Positions 20,418 to 29,653 are shown, counted from the stretch's first letter. The stretch is 64,000 nucleotides of DNA from Pseudoalteromonas atlantica (GCA_007988745.1 BJUT01000008.1:1-64000); one strand, 5' to 3'. The notes: generated by a model not told the origin, from the letters alone. Program-made: numbers and translations.

Positions 20418-23400
20418 TTAATTTTTACCACTGCGTTTAAGTATATAATAAAACACAGGTGTAAGTATTAAGCCAAATACCGTTACGCCTATCATGCCAG
20501 AAAATACCGCAACGCCCATAGCTTGGCGCATTTCAGAGCCTGCTCCCGATGAAAACACCATAGGTACAACCCCCATAATAAATGCTATTGAGGTCATTAA
20601 TATTGGGCGTAATCGCAACCGGCTCGCCTCTTTAATGGCATTAAATGCATCCATACCTGTATCTTGTAGCTCTTTTGCAAACTCAACAATTAAAATAGCG
20701 TTTTTAGTGGCAAGTCCAAACAACACGATTAGGCCAATTTGGGTGAAAATATTATTATCACCACCATAAATAGCCACACCAATCAGCGCACTTAGCAATG
20801 TCATAGGCACAATTAAAATAATAGCGACAGGCAAACGTAAGCTTTCGTACTGCGCTGCTAAAACCAAAAATACAAGCAATACAATAAGTGGAAATACATA
20901 CATTGAAGTATCGCCCGCTAAAATTTGCTGATAGGTTATGTCTGTCCACTCATACGCAATACCCATTGGCAGTGTTTCATCGAGTATTTTTTCTATTGCG
21001 GCTTTAGCTTGGCCAGAGCTATACCCTGGTGCGGGTACGCCGTTAACCTCAGCCGTAACATAGCCGTTATAATGCATTACTCTATCCGGCCCTAAACTAT
21101 GTTCAATACTAAGCACTGCGCCAAGGGGGATCATATCGCCATTTTTATTGCGCACTTTTAATTGCTTAATTTGCTCTACATCTTCCCTGTAGGGTGCATC
21201 GGCCTGCACATTTACCTGGTACGTGCGACCAAATAAATTAAAGTCGTTCACATAAACTGTGCCCAAATAGCCTTGCATCGCTTCAAATAAGGTGTTTATT
21301 TCAAGCCCTAAGCTTAGTGCCTTTTTACGGTCTACCTTTACATCTAGCTGTGGTACGTCGGTTGTAAAACTGGTAAACGCATTAGCAAGGGCGGGGTCGG
21401 CTTTAGCCTTAGCAATTACTTCATTTGTTACTTGCTGCAAGGTGTCAAACCCTAATGAGCCTCTATCTTCAAGCTGCAGCCTAAAGCCACCAATGGTGCC
21501 CATTCCCCTTACTGGAGGAGGCGGAAATATAGCAACATTAGCGCCTTTTATTTGACTAAGTTGTTTATTTAAATCTTCCGCTATTTCAGCTGCCGACATG
21601 CGCGGGCCCTGCCGCTTTGAAAACGGCTCTAACGGTGTAAACATCATCCCCGAACTTGGGTTTATAGATAAACCATTAATGCTTAAACCTGCAAAGGCGA
21701 CGGCGTCACTAACGCCTGGGTGCGCCCTGATTATCTCTGACATTTGGCGAACCACCGCTTCAGAGCGATCTAGCGATGCTGCATTAGGTAATTGCGCAAA
21801 AGCGACGAGATACATTTTATCCTGCGGCGGAACATACCCTGTTGGCGTATTTTCAAACTGCTGCCACGTTAAGGCCAGTAAACCAACGTATAGCACACCA
21901 ATTATGCCGCCTTTATGCACTATTCGGCCAACGGCTCCTGTGTATTTACCCGAGGCTTTATCGAACATTTTGTTAAAAGGCGCAAATAACCAACGGCCAA
22001 ATAATTTATTAATGGCACGACTTAACCAATCGTTGTCTTGCCCATGAGGTTTGAGTAATAATGCAGCCAGCGCTGGGCTCAGCGTAAGCGAGTTAATGGC
22101 AGAAAGCACTGTTGAAATAGTAATTGTAAGAGCAAATTGACGATAAAATTGCCCTGTTAAACCGCTCATAAACGCAGTAGGAATAAACACCGCAGCAAGC
22201 ACTAAAGTAGTGGCAATAATAGGCCCTGTTACTTCTTTCATTGCTTGAGTGGTTGCATCAATGGGGCTTAATCCCTCACTGATGTTTCTTTCAACGTTTT
22301 CGACCACAACAATGGCATCATCAACAACAATACCGATTGCTAACACCAAGCCAAATAACGACAACGCATTAAGTGAAAATCCCATTAAGTGCATAAAAGC
22401 AAAGGTGCCCACTAATGAAATTGGCACTGCCACCAGCGGAATAATAGATGCTCGCCATGTTTGTAAAAACAGCACGATGACCAACACAACTAATAAAACC
22501 GCTTCAAATAATGTATCGACTACAGCTTCAATAGAGCCCCTTACAAATACGGTAGGGTCATACACTATTTCATAGCTCATGCCCTCTGGAAATAGCGCCG
22601 ACAGTTCAGCCATTTTAGCGCGCACATCGTCAGAAATTTGTAATGCATTAGAGCCTGGCGCTTGAAAAACAGGCACAGCGGCAATGGATTCATTATTAAG
22701 AAGTGGCCTAAGGGTATAACTATCTGCACCTAGCTCTACTCTAGCAACATCTTTTAGCAGTGTAATTTCGCCGTTATCGCCCGTTTTTACGATTATTTCT
22801 TCAAATTCATTTTGCTCTATTAAGCGCCCTTCTACATTGATAAGCCATTGAAACTCACTGGTGCCTATGGGTTGTGCGCCTAGGCTTCCTGCCGCAGCTT
22901 GCTGATTTTGCGAGCGAATAGCATTGACTACATCACTTGGATTTAAATTGAGCGCCGCTAATTTGTTAGGCTCTAGCCACACACGCATACTGTAATCGCC
23001 TGCGCCAAATACACGTACTTGGCCCACGCCATTAATGCGCTTTAGCTCATCTTTTATAAATTGATCGCTATAATTAGACAGGTACAAACTGTCGTATCGC
23101 CCTGTAGGCGAAGTTATGTGTACCGCGAGGGTAAGGTTGGGTGATGACTTTTCGGTGACTACACCTAGCCTTTGTACTTCCTCTGGTAGGCGGGGTATTG
23201 CTCTATTAACCCTATTTTGTACCAAGGTAGTTGCTTCGTCAGGGTCGCTCCCTATCGCAAAGGTGACTGTTAATGTCATGGTGCCGGCAGAGTTTGCAAG
23301 CGATGACTGGTACAGCATGTTTTCTACGCCGTTTATCTCTTGTTCAAGCACTGTGGCCACGGTTTCGGCTATTACCTTAGGATTGGCACCTGGGTAGTTA

Positions 23401-23546
23401 GCTGTAACAACAACTGTTGGGGGTACTACATCTGGGTATTCTGTAATAGGTAATTGCCATATGGCTATGGCACCCCCTATAAAAATAAGAATAGATAAAA
23501 CCGCTGCAAAAATAGGTCGATGAATAAAAAACTGAGAAAAATTCAT
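20418..23546 (-). CDS. RND multidrug efflux permease (HAE1 family)
   Basis: A 1042-residue inner-membrane proton-driven drug exporter of the AcrB/MexF type. It shows the N-terminal MNFSQFFIHRPIFAAVLSI, twelve expected membrane helices in two repeats, VVDDAIVVVENVER with the relay aspartates of helix 4, and the C-terminal LVLFGLATKNAILIVEFA. Full length. It lies two bases after the adaptor gene. No outer-membrane factor gene is adjacent, so it probably uses a TolC-like channel encoded elsewhere. Substrates cannot be deduced. Confidence 0.96.
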   Translation of the reverse strand: MNFSQFFIHRPIFAAVLSILIFIGGAIAIWQLPITEYPDVVPPTVVVTANYPGANPKVIAETVATVLEQEINGVENMLYQSSLANSAGTMTLTVTFAIGSDPDEATTLVQNRVNRAIPRLPEEVQRLGVVTEKSSPNLTLAVHITSPTGRYDSLYLSNYSDQFIKDELKRINGVGQVRVFGAGDYSMRVWLEPNKLAALNLNPSDVVNAIRSQNQQAAAGSLGAQPIGTSEFQWLINVEGRLIEQNEFEEIIVKTGDNGEITLLKDVARVELGADSYTLRPLLNNESIAAVPVFQAPGSNALQISDDVRAKMAELSALFPEGMSYEIVYDPTVFVRGSIEAVVDTLFEAVLLVVLVIVLFLQTWRASIIPLVAVPISLVGTFAFMHLMGFSLNALSLFGLVLAIGIVVDDAIVVVENVERNISEGLSPIDATTQAMKEVTGPIIATTLVLAAVFIPTAFMSGLTGQFYRQFALTITISTVLSAINSLTLSPALAALLLKPHGQDNDWLSRAINKLFGRWLFAPFNKMFDKASGKYTGAVGRIVHKGGIIGVLYVGLLALTWQQFENTPTGYVPPQDKMYLVAFAQLPNAASLDRSEAVVRQMSEIIRAHPGVSDAVAFAGLSINGLSINPSSGMMFTPLEPFSKRQGPRMSAAEIAEDLNKQLSQIKGANVAIFPPPPVRGMGTIGGFRLQLEDRGSLGFDTLQQVTNEVIAKAKADPALANAFTSFTTDVPQLDVKVDRKKALSLGLEINTLFEAMQGYLGTVYVNDFNLFGRTYQVNVQADAPYREDVEQIKQLKVRNKNGDMIPLGAVLSIEHSLGPDRVMHYNGYVTAEVNGVPAPGYSSGQAKAAIEKILDETLPMGIAYEWTDITYQQILAGDTSMYVFPLIVLLVFLVLAAQYESLRLPVAIILIVPMTLLSALIGVAIYGGDNNIFTQIGLIVLFGLATKNAILIVEFAKELQDTGMDAFNAIKEASRLRLRPILMTSIAFIMGVVPMVFSSGAGSEMRQAMGVAVFSGMIGVTVFGLILTPVFYYILKRSGKN

Positions 23547-23548
23547 TA

Positions 23549-24781
23549 TTACATGCCTATTTCAAGTGTTGGCTCGGCATTGGCTAAGCGGTTTTGATTA
23601 TCAACCTTTTGCTGCCAAGCTTGTAACTCGTTTAAAGTACTTTGCTTTGCCATATTAATTAACTCTGGCGTAATGAGTACGCCAGAGCGCACGCGCTGCA
23701 AGCCATTAACTACTATGCGTTCGCCGCTTTTTAAACCTTGTTTAATAACTCGTAGCTCACCCACTTTGTCGCCTAAAGTAATGGCACGGTATTGCACTTT
23801 ATTTTGCTCATCAACCGTTAAAACGTATTTATTATTTAAATCAGTACCAATGGCTTTCTCAGCAATTAAAATACCTTGCTCAGTATTGCCCCCTGCTAAC
23901 TTTAAATGGGCGAATAACCCAGGTAAAAGCGCGCCGTCTTGATTATTAAATACAGCCCGCACGCGTAATGTACCGGTTTGGGTATTTACTTGGTTATCAA
24001 CAAAATCAAGATTGCCCCAGTGTTGGTAATCTTGCTCATTCGCTAAACGCATCGCCACAGGTAACGCGGTAGATTGATTGTTATCAAGGTGCGCTTGTTG
24101 ATAGTTAAGCCATGTTGCTTCATCAATATCAAAATAGGCATATACTTGCTCTGTAGAGACAATAGAGGTCATTACAGTTTGCCCTGCACTGACATAGTTG
24201 CCCTCGGTAATTAACGCACGAGACACTCGCCCAGAAATAGGCGCTTCTACGCGTGTAAAGGTTTTGTTTAGCTGTGCAAGCTCAAGGGATGCATTACTTT
24301 GTGCTACGTAGGCATTTGCTTGGTCAACCTCTGCGCCTCGGGTCTCTAATAACTCTTTAGATATTGATTTACTTTTAAATAGCTCTTTAGCTCGATTAAA
24401 ATCTTGCTTTGCTAGTTTTAAGCGGCTTTTTGCTTCATCAAGTTGCGCTGTTAGGCGGTTTACTTGTGCATTAAATTCGCGGCTATCAATTAAAAATAAG
24501 GTGTCGCCTTTATTTACCAGCTCACCCTCTTCAAATACTGCCGCTTCAATATAACCAGATACGCGAGGACGCAAAGACACTATTTGCGGCGACTCTAGCC
24601 GCCCTGTAAAGCTGTCCCACTCGGTTATTCGCTGACTTATTACTTCGGCCACTTCTACGGCCACCCCTTGCGTAGAATCATCATTACTTTGAATAGAACT
24701 TGGTTTATCGCTGCATGCACCCAGTATTATCGCTAATAGCGCAATAATAAACGTGTATGTAAATTTATATATAGCTGACAT
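23549..24781 (-). CDS. RND efflux periplasmic adaptor (membrane fusion lipoprotein)
   Basis: 410 residues with a lipoprotein signal (lipobox LGAC, Cys about 23), a lipoyl/barrel-sandwich half (VSGYIEAAVFEEGELVNKGDTLFLID), a coiled-coil hairpin (about 100-165), the second lipoyl half (TRVEAPISGRVSRALITEGNYV) and beta-barrel domains. It bridges the permease and an outer-membrane channel. MexE-like by order (adaptor then permease, no channel, LysR divergent). Confidence 0.95.
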   Translation of the reverse strand: MSAIYKFTYTFIIALLAIILGACSDKPSSIQSNDDSTQGVAVEVAEVISQRITEWDSFTGRLESPQIVSLRPRVSGYIEAAVFEEGELVNKGDTLFLIDSREFNAQVNRLTAQLDEAKSRLKLAKQDFNRAKELFKSKSISKELLETRGAEVDQANAYVAQSNASLELAQLNKTFTRVEAPISGRVSRALITEGNYVSAGQTVMTSIVSTEQVYAYFDIDEATWLNYQQAHLDNNQSTALPVAMRLANEQDYQHWGNLDFVDNQVNTQTGTLRVRAVFNNQDGALLPGLFAHLKLAGGNTEQGILIAEKAIGTDLNNKYVLTVDEQNKVQYRAITLGDKVGELRVIKQGLKSGERIVVNGLQRVRSGVLITPELINMAKQSTLNELQAWQQKVDNQNRLANAEPTLEIGM

Positions 24782-24873
24782 GGTTAACTCTCTTGCTGTA
24801 CGAGTTGTGTTAAAATCTGCTTATATTATGAACGCGGTAAAAGCATAAAAATAATTATATTATTGTATAAAAC

Positions 24874-24892
24874 ACATCACTAAAAATGATGT
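24874..24892. promoter_or_regulatory. candidate LysR operator
   Basis: ACATCA-N7-TGATGT dyad containing the ATC-N9-GAT (T-N11-A) LysR signature, in the 148-bp divergent gap between the pump and its putative regulator, about 40 bp from the regulator start. Confidence 0.65.
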
Positions 24893-24929
24893 AAAATAAT
24901 CTTACATTTAAAATTTATAACGGTGCTAT

Positions 24930-25868
24930 ATGCGTCCTCAAGAGCTTAATTTACTAATGATTTTTGATGCCATCATGACTGAAGGCAGTATCACTCGTGC
25001 AGCAGAGCAATTATCGCTGACACAACCTGCGGTATCTAACGCGCTTGCACGTATGCGCGCAGCGTGGGGAGAAGAGTTATTTATAAAAGATGGCCGAAAT
25101 ATTCAACCTACAGCATTTGCTAACAATTTATGGGGGCAAATACAGGGGCCACTTGGATCATTAGAACATGCTATAAACCAAAGTGAATTTAACCCAGCGA
25201 CAGCGCAGCGCACTTTTCGTATTTCTGCCGCTGATATATTTGTAGAAATGATATGGGGGCCTCTTCGTAAAATTATTGAGCAGCAGGCCCCAGGCATTAA
25301 TATCCATGCAATCCCTAATCGGGCGGTAGAGGCTGCCAATGTACTTAAAGACGCCGAAGCCGAACTGGCAATTAATCGCTACACCCTGTCTGAAAACGTT
25401 ATTAGAGCCGAGCACTTATTAAAGCCTAAATATGTTGTACTTATGCGCCCTGACCACCCGCTTGCTAATGCCCCTTTAAGTATTACTGACTTTGCTAATA
25501 CAGATCATTTATTAGTATCAATTACGGGCGATATTTTAGGGCCATCTGATCAAGCACTAAGAGTATTAGGGTTAAAGCGCCGAGTAGCGATGACGGTAAA
25601 TAACGCGGCAAATGTACCTAACATTCTTAAAAATACCGATCTTATTTGTGTCCTCCCCTCAATAGCGCTTGAGCAGGAAATATTTACCAATAAGCTCGTG
25701 GTTTTAAAAAGCCCTATTGATACGCCACCAACACCCGTCTCTGTTATTTGGCATAAGCGCCAAGACAACGATGCCGGTTTGCAGTGGATACGCCGTCACA
25801 TAGTGGCTATTATTCAACAACGTGTAAGTAGCCACGATAAAAAACTAGGCAAATATTTACTGCGCTAA
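24930..25868 (+). CDS. LysR-family regulator, divergent from the RND pump
   Basis: 312 residues: N-terminal winged helix (LLMIFDAIMTEGSITRAAEQLSLTQPAVSNALARMR) and a periplasmic-binding-like effector domain (about 90-300). The DNA-binding part is of the NodD/LeuO/MexT subgroup. The divergent arrangement with the adaptor-permease pair, plus a T-N11-A dyad between them, points to control of the pump and of itself. The inducer is unknown. Its stop overlaps the converging downstream gene by 12 bases. Confidence 0.92.
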   Translation: MRPQELNLLMIFDAIMTEGSITRAAEQLSLTQPAVSNALARMRAAWGEELFIKDGRNIQPTAFANNLWGQIQGPLGSLEHAINQSEFNPATAQRTFRISAADIFVEMIWGPLRKIIEQQAPGINIHAIPNRAVEAANVLKDAEAELAINRYTLSENVIRAEHLLKPKYVVLMRPDHPLANAPLSITDFANTDHLLVSITGDILGPSDQALRVLGLKRRVAMTVNNAANVPNILKNTDLICVLPSIALEQEIFTNKLVVLKSPIDTPPTPVSVIWHKRQDNDAGLQWIRRHIVAIIQQRVSSHDKKLGKYLLR

Positions 25869-27134
25869 AACGCCTTTTTTAATCACAAAATCAGCAAATC
25901 TTACTTGCTCTTCTTCAGCGCGAAGGCTATCGGTTTCGACTATTGAACGATAGATACCCCATTTAGGACGGGCAAAGTCATCATCGCTAAAGCCACGCCA
26001 CATATCTATGTTTTGCTCGCTAATGCTAAATAGCTCTTCGTTGTCACTTAACCGGGTTAGGGTCATTTCAAATTGCCCCGCTTCACTAAAAGTAGCTTGT
26101 ACAAATACCGCAATCCATTCATCAGTAATAAGTGACCAGTCGGTTTCGATAAGGTTTTTATCAAGCCCTGTGCTGTTACCGTTTTCATCAAAGCCTGCGC
26201 TATAACGTACTTGCAGCTGATTACCTGTACTGTTTTTTTGTGCACCAGAGAGCGTAATAATAGGTTGGTCGTCGTTGCCATTGGTATTGTCGTTGCTGTC
26301 GTTACGGGCTTTTATTTGAAAAAAGTGACTAAATTTACTACTTAGCTCAAGCTCGCTAGAGACTTTAAACTTCCAACTGTATTGTACGGTTTCGTCTTTA
26401 AAGGCAAGTGTTGCGGCGGGCGATTTATCAAAGGCTTTTATTTCGTTGCGCTGGCGGTCAGTTTCGCCCTTATCTTTATCTTGGTCTTCATCACGATGTG
26501 CTAAAAACACAAAGTGATTACCTACGATTGAGTCAGTATCTTCAATAATATGCACAACATCTTGATGATTCCCGCTATACATATCAGGCGATTCAATTGC
26601 ACCTTCACTAAACGCATTTTCTATTAATGTATAAGCACTTAGCCCTGTGTTTTCGCCATCGGCATTGAGGGTTGTTTCTTGCGTTACTATAAAATCATCA
26701 CGGCCTGCAGTGCCTATAATGCTTATAGACACTGTCGCTTCGGTGCCATCTACCGATGTGACGGTTATCTCATCAAGTAAGGTTTCGCCCTCGTTTAGTG
26801 CACTCACAGAGGCATGCTCGCCATTAAGTGTATATGACCAATTACCATCCTCAGTTAAGCTAAATGAACCATAAGTTGTGATGTTATTGCTTTGCGTTTC
26901 AAATACTGCCTCATTGGCTTGTGCATCCGTTATAGATAGTTCACCTGTAATTGCTATATCGCGGGTGTTTTCAATACTTACAGTTGTTTGACCGCTAATT
27001 ACCGCGGCGCTTAGCGCTACAACCGATGCATTTACAGGCTCACTATTTGACCCTGAGCTGCCGCACCCTACAGCTAAAATACCCAAAGAACAAACAGAAG
27101 AAATTGTTAAAACACGCAAGCCAAACTTTGACAT
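25857..27134 (-). CDS. lipoprotein with a VCBS-like domain and polysaccharide-lyase-like domain
   Basis: About 425 residues. A lipobox (LAVGC) is followed by a VCBS-type repeat (GSFSLTEDGNWSYTLNG, EGETLLDEITVTSVDGT) at about 40-155 and then a jelly-roll-like domain with DRQRNEIKAF, SHFFQIKAR, WIAVFVQATFSEAGQF and RPKWGIYRS. These motifs recall heparinase I/glucuronan-lyase-type polysaccharide lyases, but I cannot fix the PL family or substrate. A longer frame opens at 27188; the ATG at 27132-27134 gives the proper lipoprotein signal and has GGGATGG upstream. A surface or periplasmic uronan-degrading role is inference. Confidence 0.7.
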   Translation of the reverse strand: MSKFGLRVLTISSVCSLGILAVGCGSSGSNSEPVNASVVALSAAVISGQTTVSIENTRDIAITGELSITDAQANEAVFETQSNNITTYGSFSLTEDGNWSYTLNGEHASVSALNEGETLLDEITVTSVDGTEATVSISIIGTAGRDDFIVTQETTLNADGENTGLSAYTLIENAFSEGAIESPDMYSGNHQDVVHIIEDTDSIVGNHFVFLAHRDEDQDKDKGETDRQRNEIKAFDKSPAATLAFKDETVQYSWKFKVSSELELSSKFSHFFQIKARNDSNDNTNGNDDQPIITLSGAQKNSTGNQLQVRYSAGFDENGNSTGLDKNLIETDWSLITDEWIAVFVQATFSEAGQFEMTLTRLSDNEELFSISEQNIDMWRGFSDDDFARPKWGIYRSIVETDSLRAEEEQVRFADFVIKKGVLAQ

Positions 27135-27349
27135 AAACAACCATCCCAGGTTAATGGTAAGTAAATAAAGTAAAATATAACTTACCAATTATTTGTTTTA
27201 ATAACTAGATCTTTATTACCAGTATGGTTTTATAATTGTTAGCTGAGCTATTTGTAAAAAACAACTTTAAATAAAAGGGTAAAAATAAAATTAGGTTAAA
27301 ACCAAGTTACTTGAGATAATCCTCAGCGAACCCCTCATTTAGGTTATAT

Positions 27350-27589
27350 ATGAAATTATTAGTTCGTAATTTGTCTCGCGCTACCACAGAGCAAGACCTT
27401 CGCACGTTGTTTGCAGCACACGGTAAAGTAACTACCTGTAACTTGGTGCTTGATAAAGACACTGGTTTATCAAAAGGTTTTGCCTTTGTAGAAATGCCAA
27501 ACGACATAGAAAGTAGAAGCGCTATTAAAGCACTTAATCAATTAAGCGTTGATAAAAGCAAAATTCGCGTAAAATACGCAGATGAGTAA
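27350..27589 (+). CDS. RNA recognition motif (RRM) protein
   Basis: A 79-residue single RRM: RNP-2 as LLVRNL (residues 3-8) and RNP-1 as KGFAFVEM (about 46-53), with the beta-alpha-beta-beta-alpha-beta layout complete. Such small bacterial RRM proteins bind RNA; roles are mostly undefined, with cold-linked expression known in cyanobacteria. Monocistronic with its own terminator. Confidence 0.93.
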   Translation: MKLLVRNLSRATTEQDLRTLFAAHGKVTTCNLVLDKDTGLSKGFAFVEMPNDIESRSAIKALNQLSVDKSKIRVKYADE

Positions 27590-27610
27590 TTAGTTACTTG
27601 CTATATTATT

Positions 27611-27635
27611 AAAACCAGCTATTTGCTGGTTTTTT
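27611..27635. terminator. intrinsic terminator after the RRM gene
   Basis: AAAACCAGC / GCTGGTTTTTT stem with T run; flanking A run may also serve the converging tetR gene. Confidence 0.88.
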
Positions 27636-27646
27636 ACGTTTTAAGT

Positions 27647-28240
27647 TTATGCTTTATATTTAGCCAGAAATAAGCTGACTGTTTGTTCAATTACTTTATT
27701 ATTTTGCTGCTCTGTTATTGTTTCAAACCCATAAAGTAGCGGATAAAACACAAACGATTTTAATTGATACACAAACTGTTTAGCAGCTATATTTAGCTCA
27801 TCACCTTTTAAAACACCTGCTGTTCTAGCTTGCTCTAAAAAATCTTCTAAATAAGTCATACACCCCATAGTATTATTACTTAAAAACTTTGCTAGCTGCG
27901 GCTCTTGTAGCATTTGCATAAAGGCAATTTTAGCTAAACGTAAAAAATCAGGCGATGTAAGCATAGCCACTTCTTGCTCGGCAATAGCAGTAAGCTGCAA
28001 ATCAATTGGTTGATTTTTATTAAAGTAAATAACATCACCATGATTAATTTTAGCCAGCATAGTCGTTAAAATAGCCTGAAATAGCTCTTCTTTTGTCGCA
28101 AAGTGATTATAAACAGTTCGCTTAGAAGCCTCCGCTTTTGCAGCAACTTGATCCATACTAGTGTGCTCTACACCTTTTTCAAAAAACAGATGCTCTGCTG
28201 CTTGAAGAATATTTATGCGTTTTTTTTCTGATAATTTCAT
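27647..28240 (-). CDS. TetR/AcrR-family transcriptional repressor
   Basis: 197 residues with an N-terminal TetR helix-turn-helix (RINILQAAEHLFFEKG, TSMDQVAAKAEASKRTVYNHF, EELFQAIL) and a helical ligand-binding domain of AcrR-like length. It is transcribed divergently from a lipoprotein metallo-hydrolase. Paired short palindromes lie between them, so it most likely represses that gene and itself. Ligand unknown. Confidence 0.92.
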   Translation of the reverse strand: MKLSEKKRINILQAAEHLFFEKGVEHTSMDQVAAKAEASKRTVYNHFATKEELFQAILTTMLAKINHGDVIYFNKNQPIDLQLTAIAEQEVAMLTSPDFLRLAKIAFMQMLQEPQLAKFLSNNTMGCMTYLEDFLEQARTAGVLKGDELNIAAKQFVYQLKSFVFYPLLYGFETITEQQNNKVIEQTVSLFLAKYKA

Positions 28241-28293
28241 AATGGGTTCTGCAATTGTTAATAGCTACATTTTAACTAAACAATAAAAAAATG

Positions 28294-28350
28294 CACTGTA
28301 TAGTTTACTTTTCATCAAAACAATGAAAAACTACACTCATTAGTTTACTT
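28294..28350. promoter_or_regulatory. two TetR-type operator candidates
   Basis: A 17-bp motif occurs twice exactly 40 bp apart (28294-28310 and 28334-28350): CACT-N4-AGTTTACTT, with only three mismatches between copies. Each carries an ACT-N4-AGT dyad. A related TAACTAAAC lies at 28273-28281. They fill the promoter region of the metallo-hydrolase gene. Confidence 0.6.
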
Positions 28351-28362
28351 TAAGGTTTAACG

Positions 28363-29448
28363 ATGACATTTATAAAATGGGTAGTTGTGATCATCGCCAT
28401 CATTGTTTTTGGAGGTTGTAGCGTGAATAAACAGATAGTTGCGCAAGGTGTTAATGAAGCACCTAATGTAGATAACTACGAAAATGGTAGATTTCATAAC
28501 CATCAACAGGTTGAGCCGAATAGCTTTAAGAAAACACTCGGAATTTTAGGGCGTTACATAACAGAAAAGCGTACCAACATTACACCTAAAAAGCCCATTG
28601 CAATTAAAAGTGTTACAGCAAAAATGCTTAACTCCCTTGCAAATAATACTGTGCATGTCATTAAACTTGGCCACTCTAGCGTGCTTTTAAAAGTGCATGG
28701 CGAATACTGGTTACTCGATCCGGTATTTAGTGAGCGCGCATCTCCTTTTTCTTTTGTAGGGCCAAAGCGCTTTTCTAAATTACCTATTAGTATTAGCGAA
28801 CTGCCACCAATCGATAAGGTGCTTATTTCGCACAACCATTACGATCACCTTGATAAATCAGCTATTAAAAAGCTGTCTGCAAAAACTAAGCAGTTTTATG
28901 TGCCACTTGGTGTAGATACCGATTTAGTTAAGTGGGGAGTGAATGAAAACAAAATTAGCACATTTAACTGGTGGCAGGAGTTACAAACCGAACATGCATT
29001 AGTTGCCTTTACTCCTACCCAGCATTTTTCGGGCCGTGGATTAAGTGATGCAAACAACACACTTTGGGGTTCGTGGGTTATTAAAACCTCCCAGCAAAGT
29101 GTTTATTTTAGTGGTGATTCGGGTTATTTCGCAGGCTTTAAAGAAATTGGTAACAAGTACGGTCCTTTTGATTTAACCCTAATTGAGACAGGCGCCTACG
29201 ACAAAGATTGGGCCGATATACACATGACACCAGAGCAATCGGTTCAAGCTCATATTGATTTACAAGGTAAAACTTTAGTGCCTATTCATAACGGTACGTT
29301 TGACTTGGCGTTTCATGCTTGGGTTGACCCATTTGAACGAGTAACGGCTGCAAGCAACATAAATAACGTAACATTGAGTACACCCGAATTTGGACAAATA
29401 TTTACCCCTACCGACGCTGCAATAACCCATAAATGGTGGAAAAACTAA
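28363..29448 (+). CDS. metallo-beta-lactamase-fold lipoprotein hydrolase (RomA/NAPE-PLD-like)
   Basis: 361 residues with a lipoprotein signal (lipobox FGGC, Cys about 19) and an MBL fold: zinc motif HNHYDHLD, then SGDSGYF, ETGAYD, and a histidine in VPIHNGTFDLAFH. The arrangement (FVGPKRFS, substrate-side tryptophans) is of the RomA/NAPE-PLD subgroup rather than true beta-lactamases. It may act on a phospholipid-like or phosphodiester substrate at the membrane; this is inferred from family only. Divergent TetR regulator. Confidence 0.85.
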   Translation: MTFIKWVVVIIAIIVFGGCSVNKQIVAQGVNEAPNVDNYENGRFHNHQQVEPNSFKKTLGILGRYITEKRTNITPKKPIAIKSVTAKMLNSLANNTVHVIKLGHSSVLLKVHGEYWLLDPVFSERASPFSFVGPKRFSKLPISISELPPIDKVLISHNHYDHLDKSAIKKLSAKTKQFYVPLGVDTDLVKWGVNENKISTFNWWQELQTEHALVAFTPTQHFSGRGLSDANNTLWGSWVIKTSQQSVYFSGDSGYFAGFKEIGNKYGPFDLTLIETGAYDKDWADIHMTPEQSVQAHIDLQGKTLVPIHNGTFDLAFHAWVDPFERVTAASNINNVTLSTPEFGQIFTPTDAAITHKWWKN

Positions 29449-29493
29449 TTTGGTAGGTGTTTTAAAGGTATTTATTACAAGGTGTTAATTAAA

Positions 29494-29519
29494 TAAGCGG
29501 CTATTAAGCCGCTTTTTTT
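29494..29519. terminator. intrinsic terminator after the MBL gene
   Basis: AAGCGGC / GCCGCTT stem, loop TATTAA, followed by a T run on the plus strand. The stop codon of the converging 49-residue gene is inside the loop. Confidence 0.85.
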
Positions 29520-29653
29520 ATACTAATTGTACCTAACACTACAAAAGATGCAGCTAAAGCAAAAAACATCGCTTGCTGTGCGAGCAAAGCTGCTGCAAAA
29601 AATGCTACGCCGCTGCCTATAAACAGGTATCCGCTTTTTTTAGATTGGCTCAT
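29504..29653 (-). CDS. 49-residue small membrane protein
   Basis: The frame reads MSQSKKSGYLF.. then two hydrophobic stretches (about residues 9-24 and 29-43) separated by AQQ, ending ISIKKAA. Start ATG has GGAG 7-8 bases upstream. The codon pattern and positively charged ends look like a genuine two-span inner-membrane peptide. No family recognised. It occupies the otherwise empty 360-bp gap between the MBL and M28 genes. Confidence 0.7.
   Translation of the reverse strand: MSQSKKSGYLFIGSGVAFFAAALLAQQAMFFALAASFVVLGTISIKKAA

Noticed and set aside
21598..22047. 149-residue frame antisense to the RND permease
   Set aside because: Lies wholly inside a certain gene on the other strand; composition mirrors the permease codons and no ribosome site or family features are seen.
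27307..27507. Antisense frame overlapping the RRM gene
   Set aside because: The plus-strand frame has complete RNP-1 and RNP-2 motifs; the antisense frame has none.
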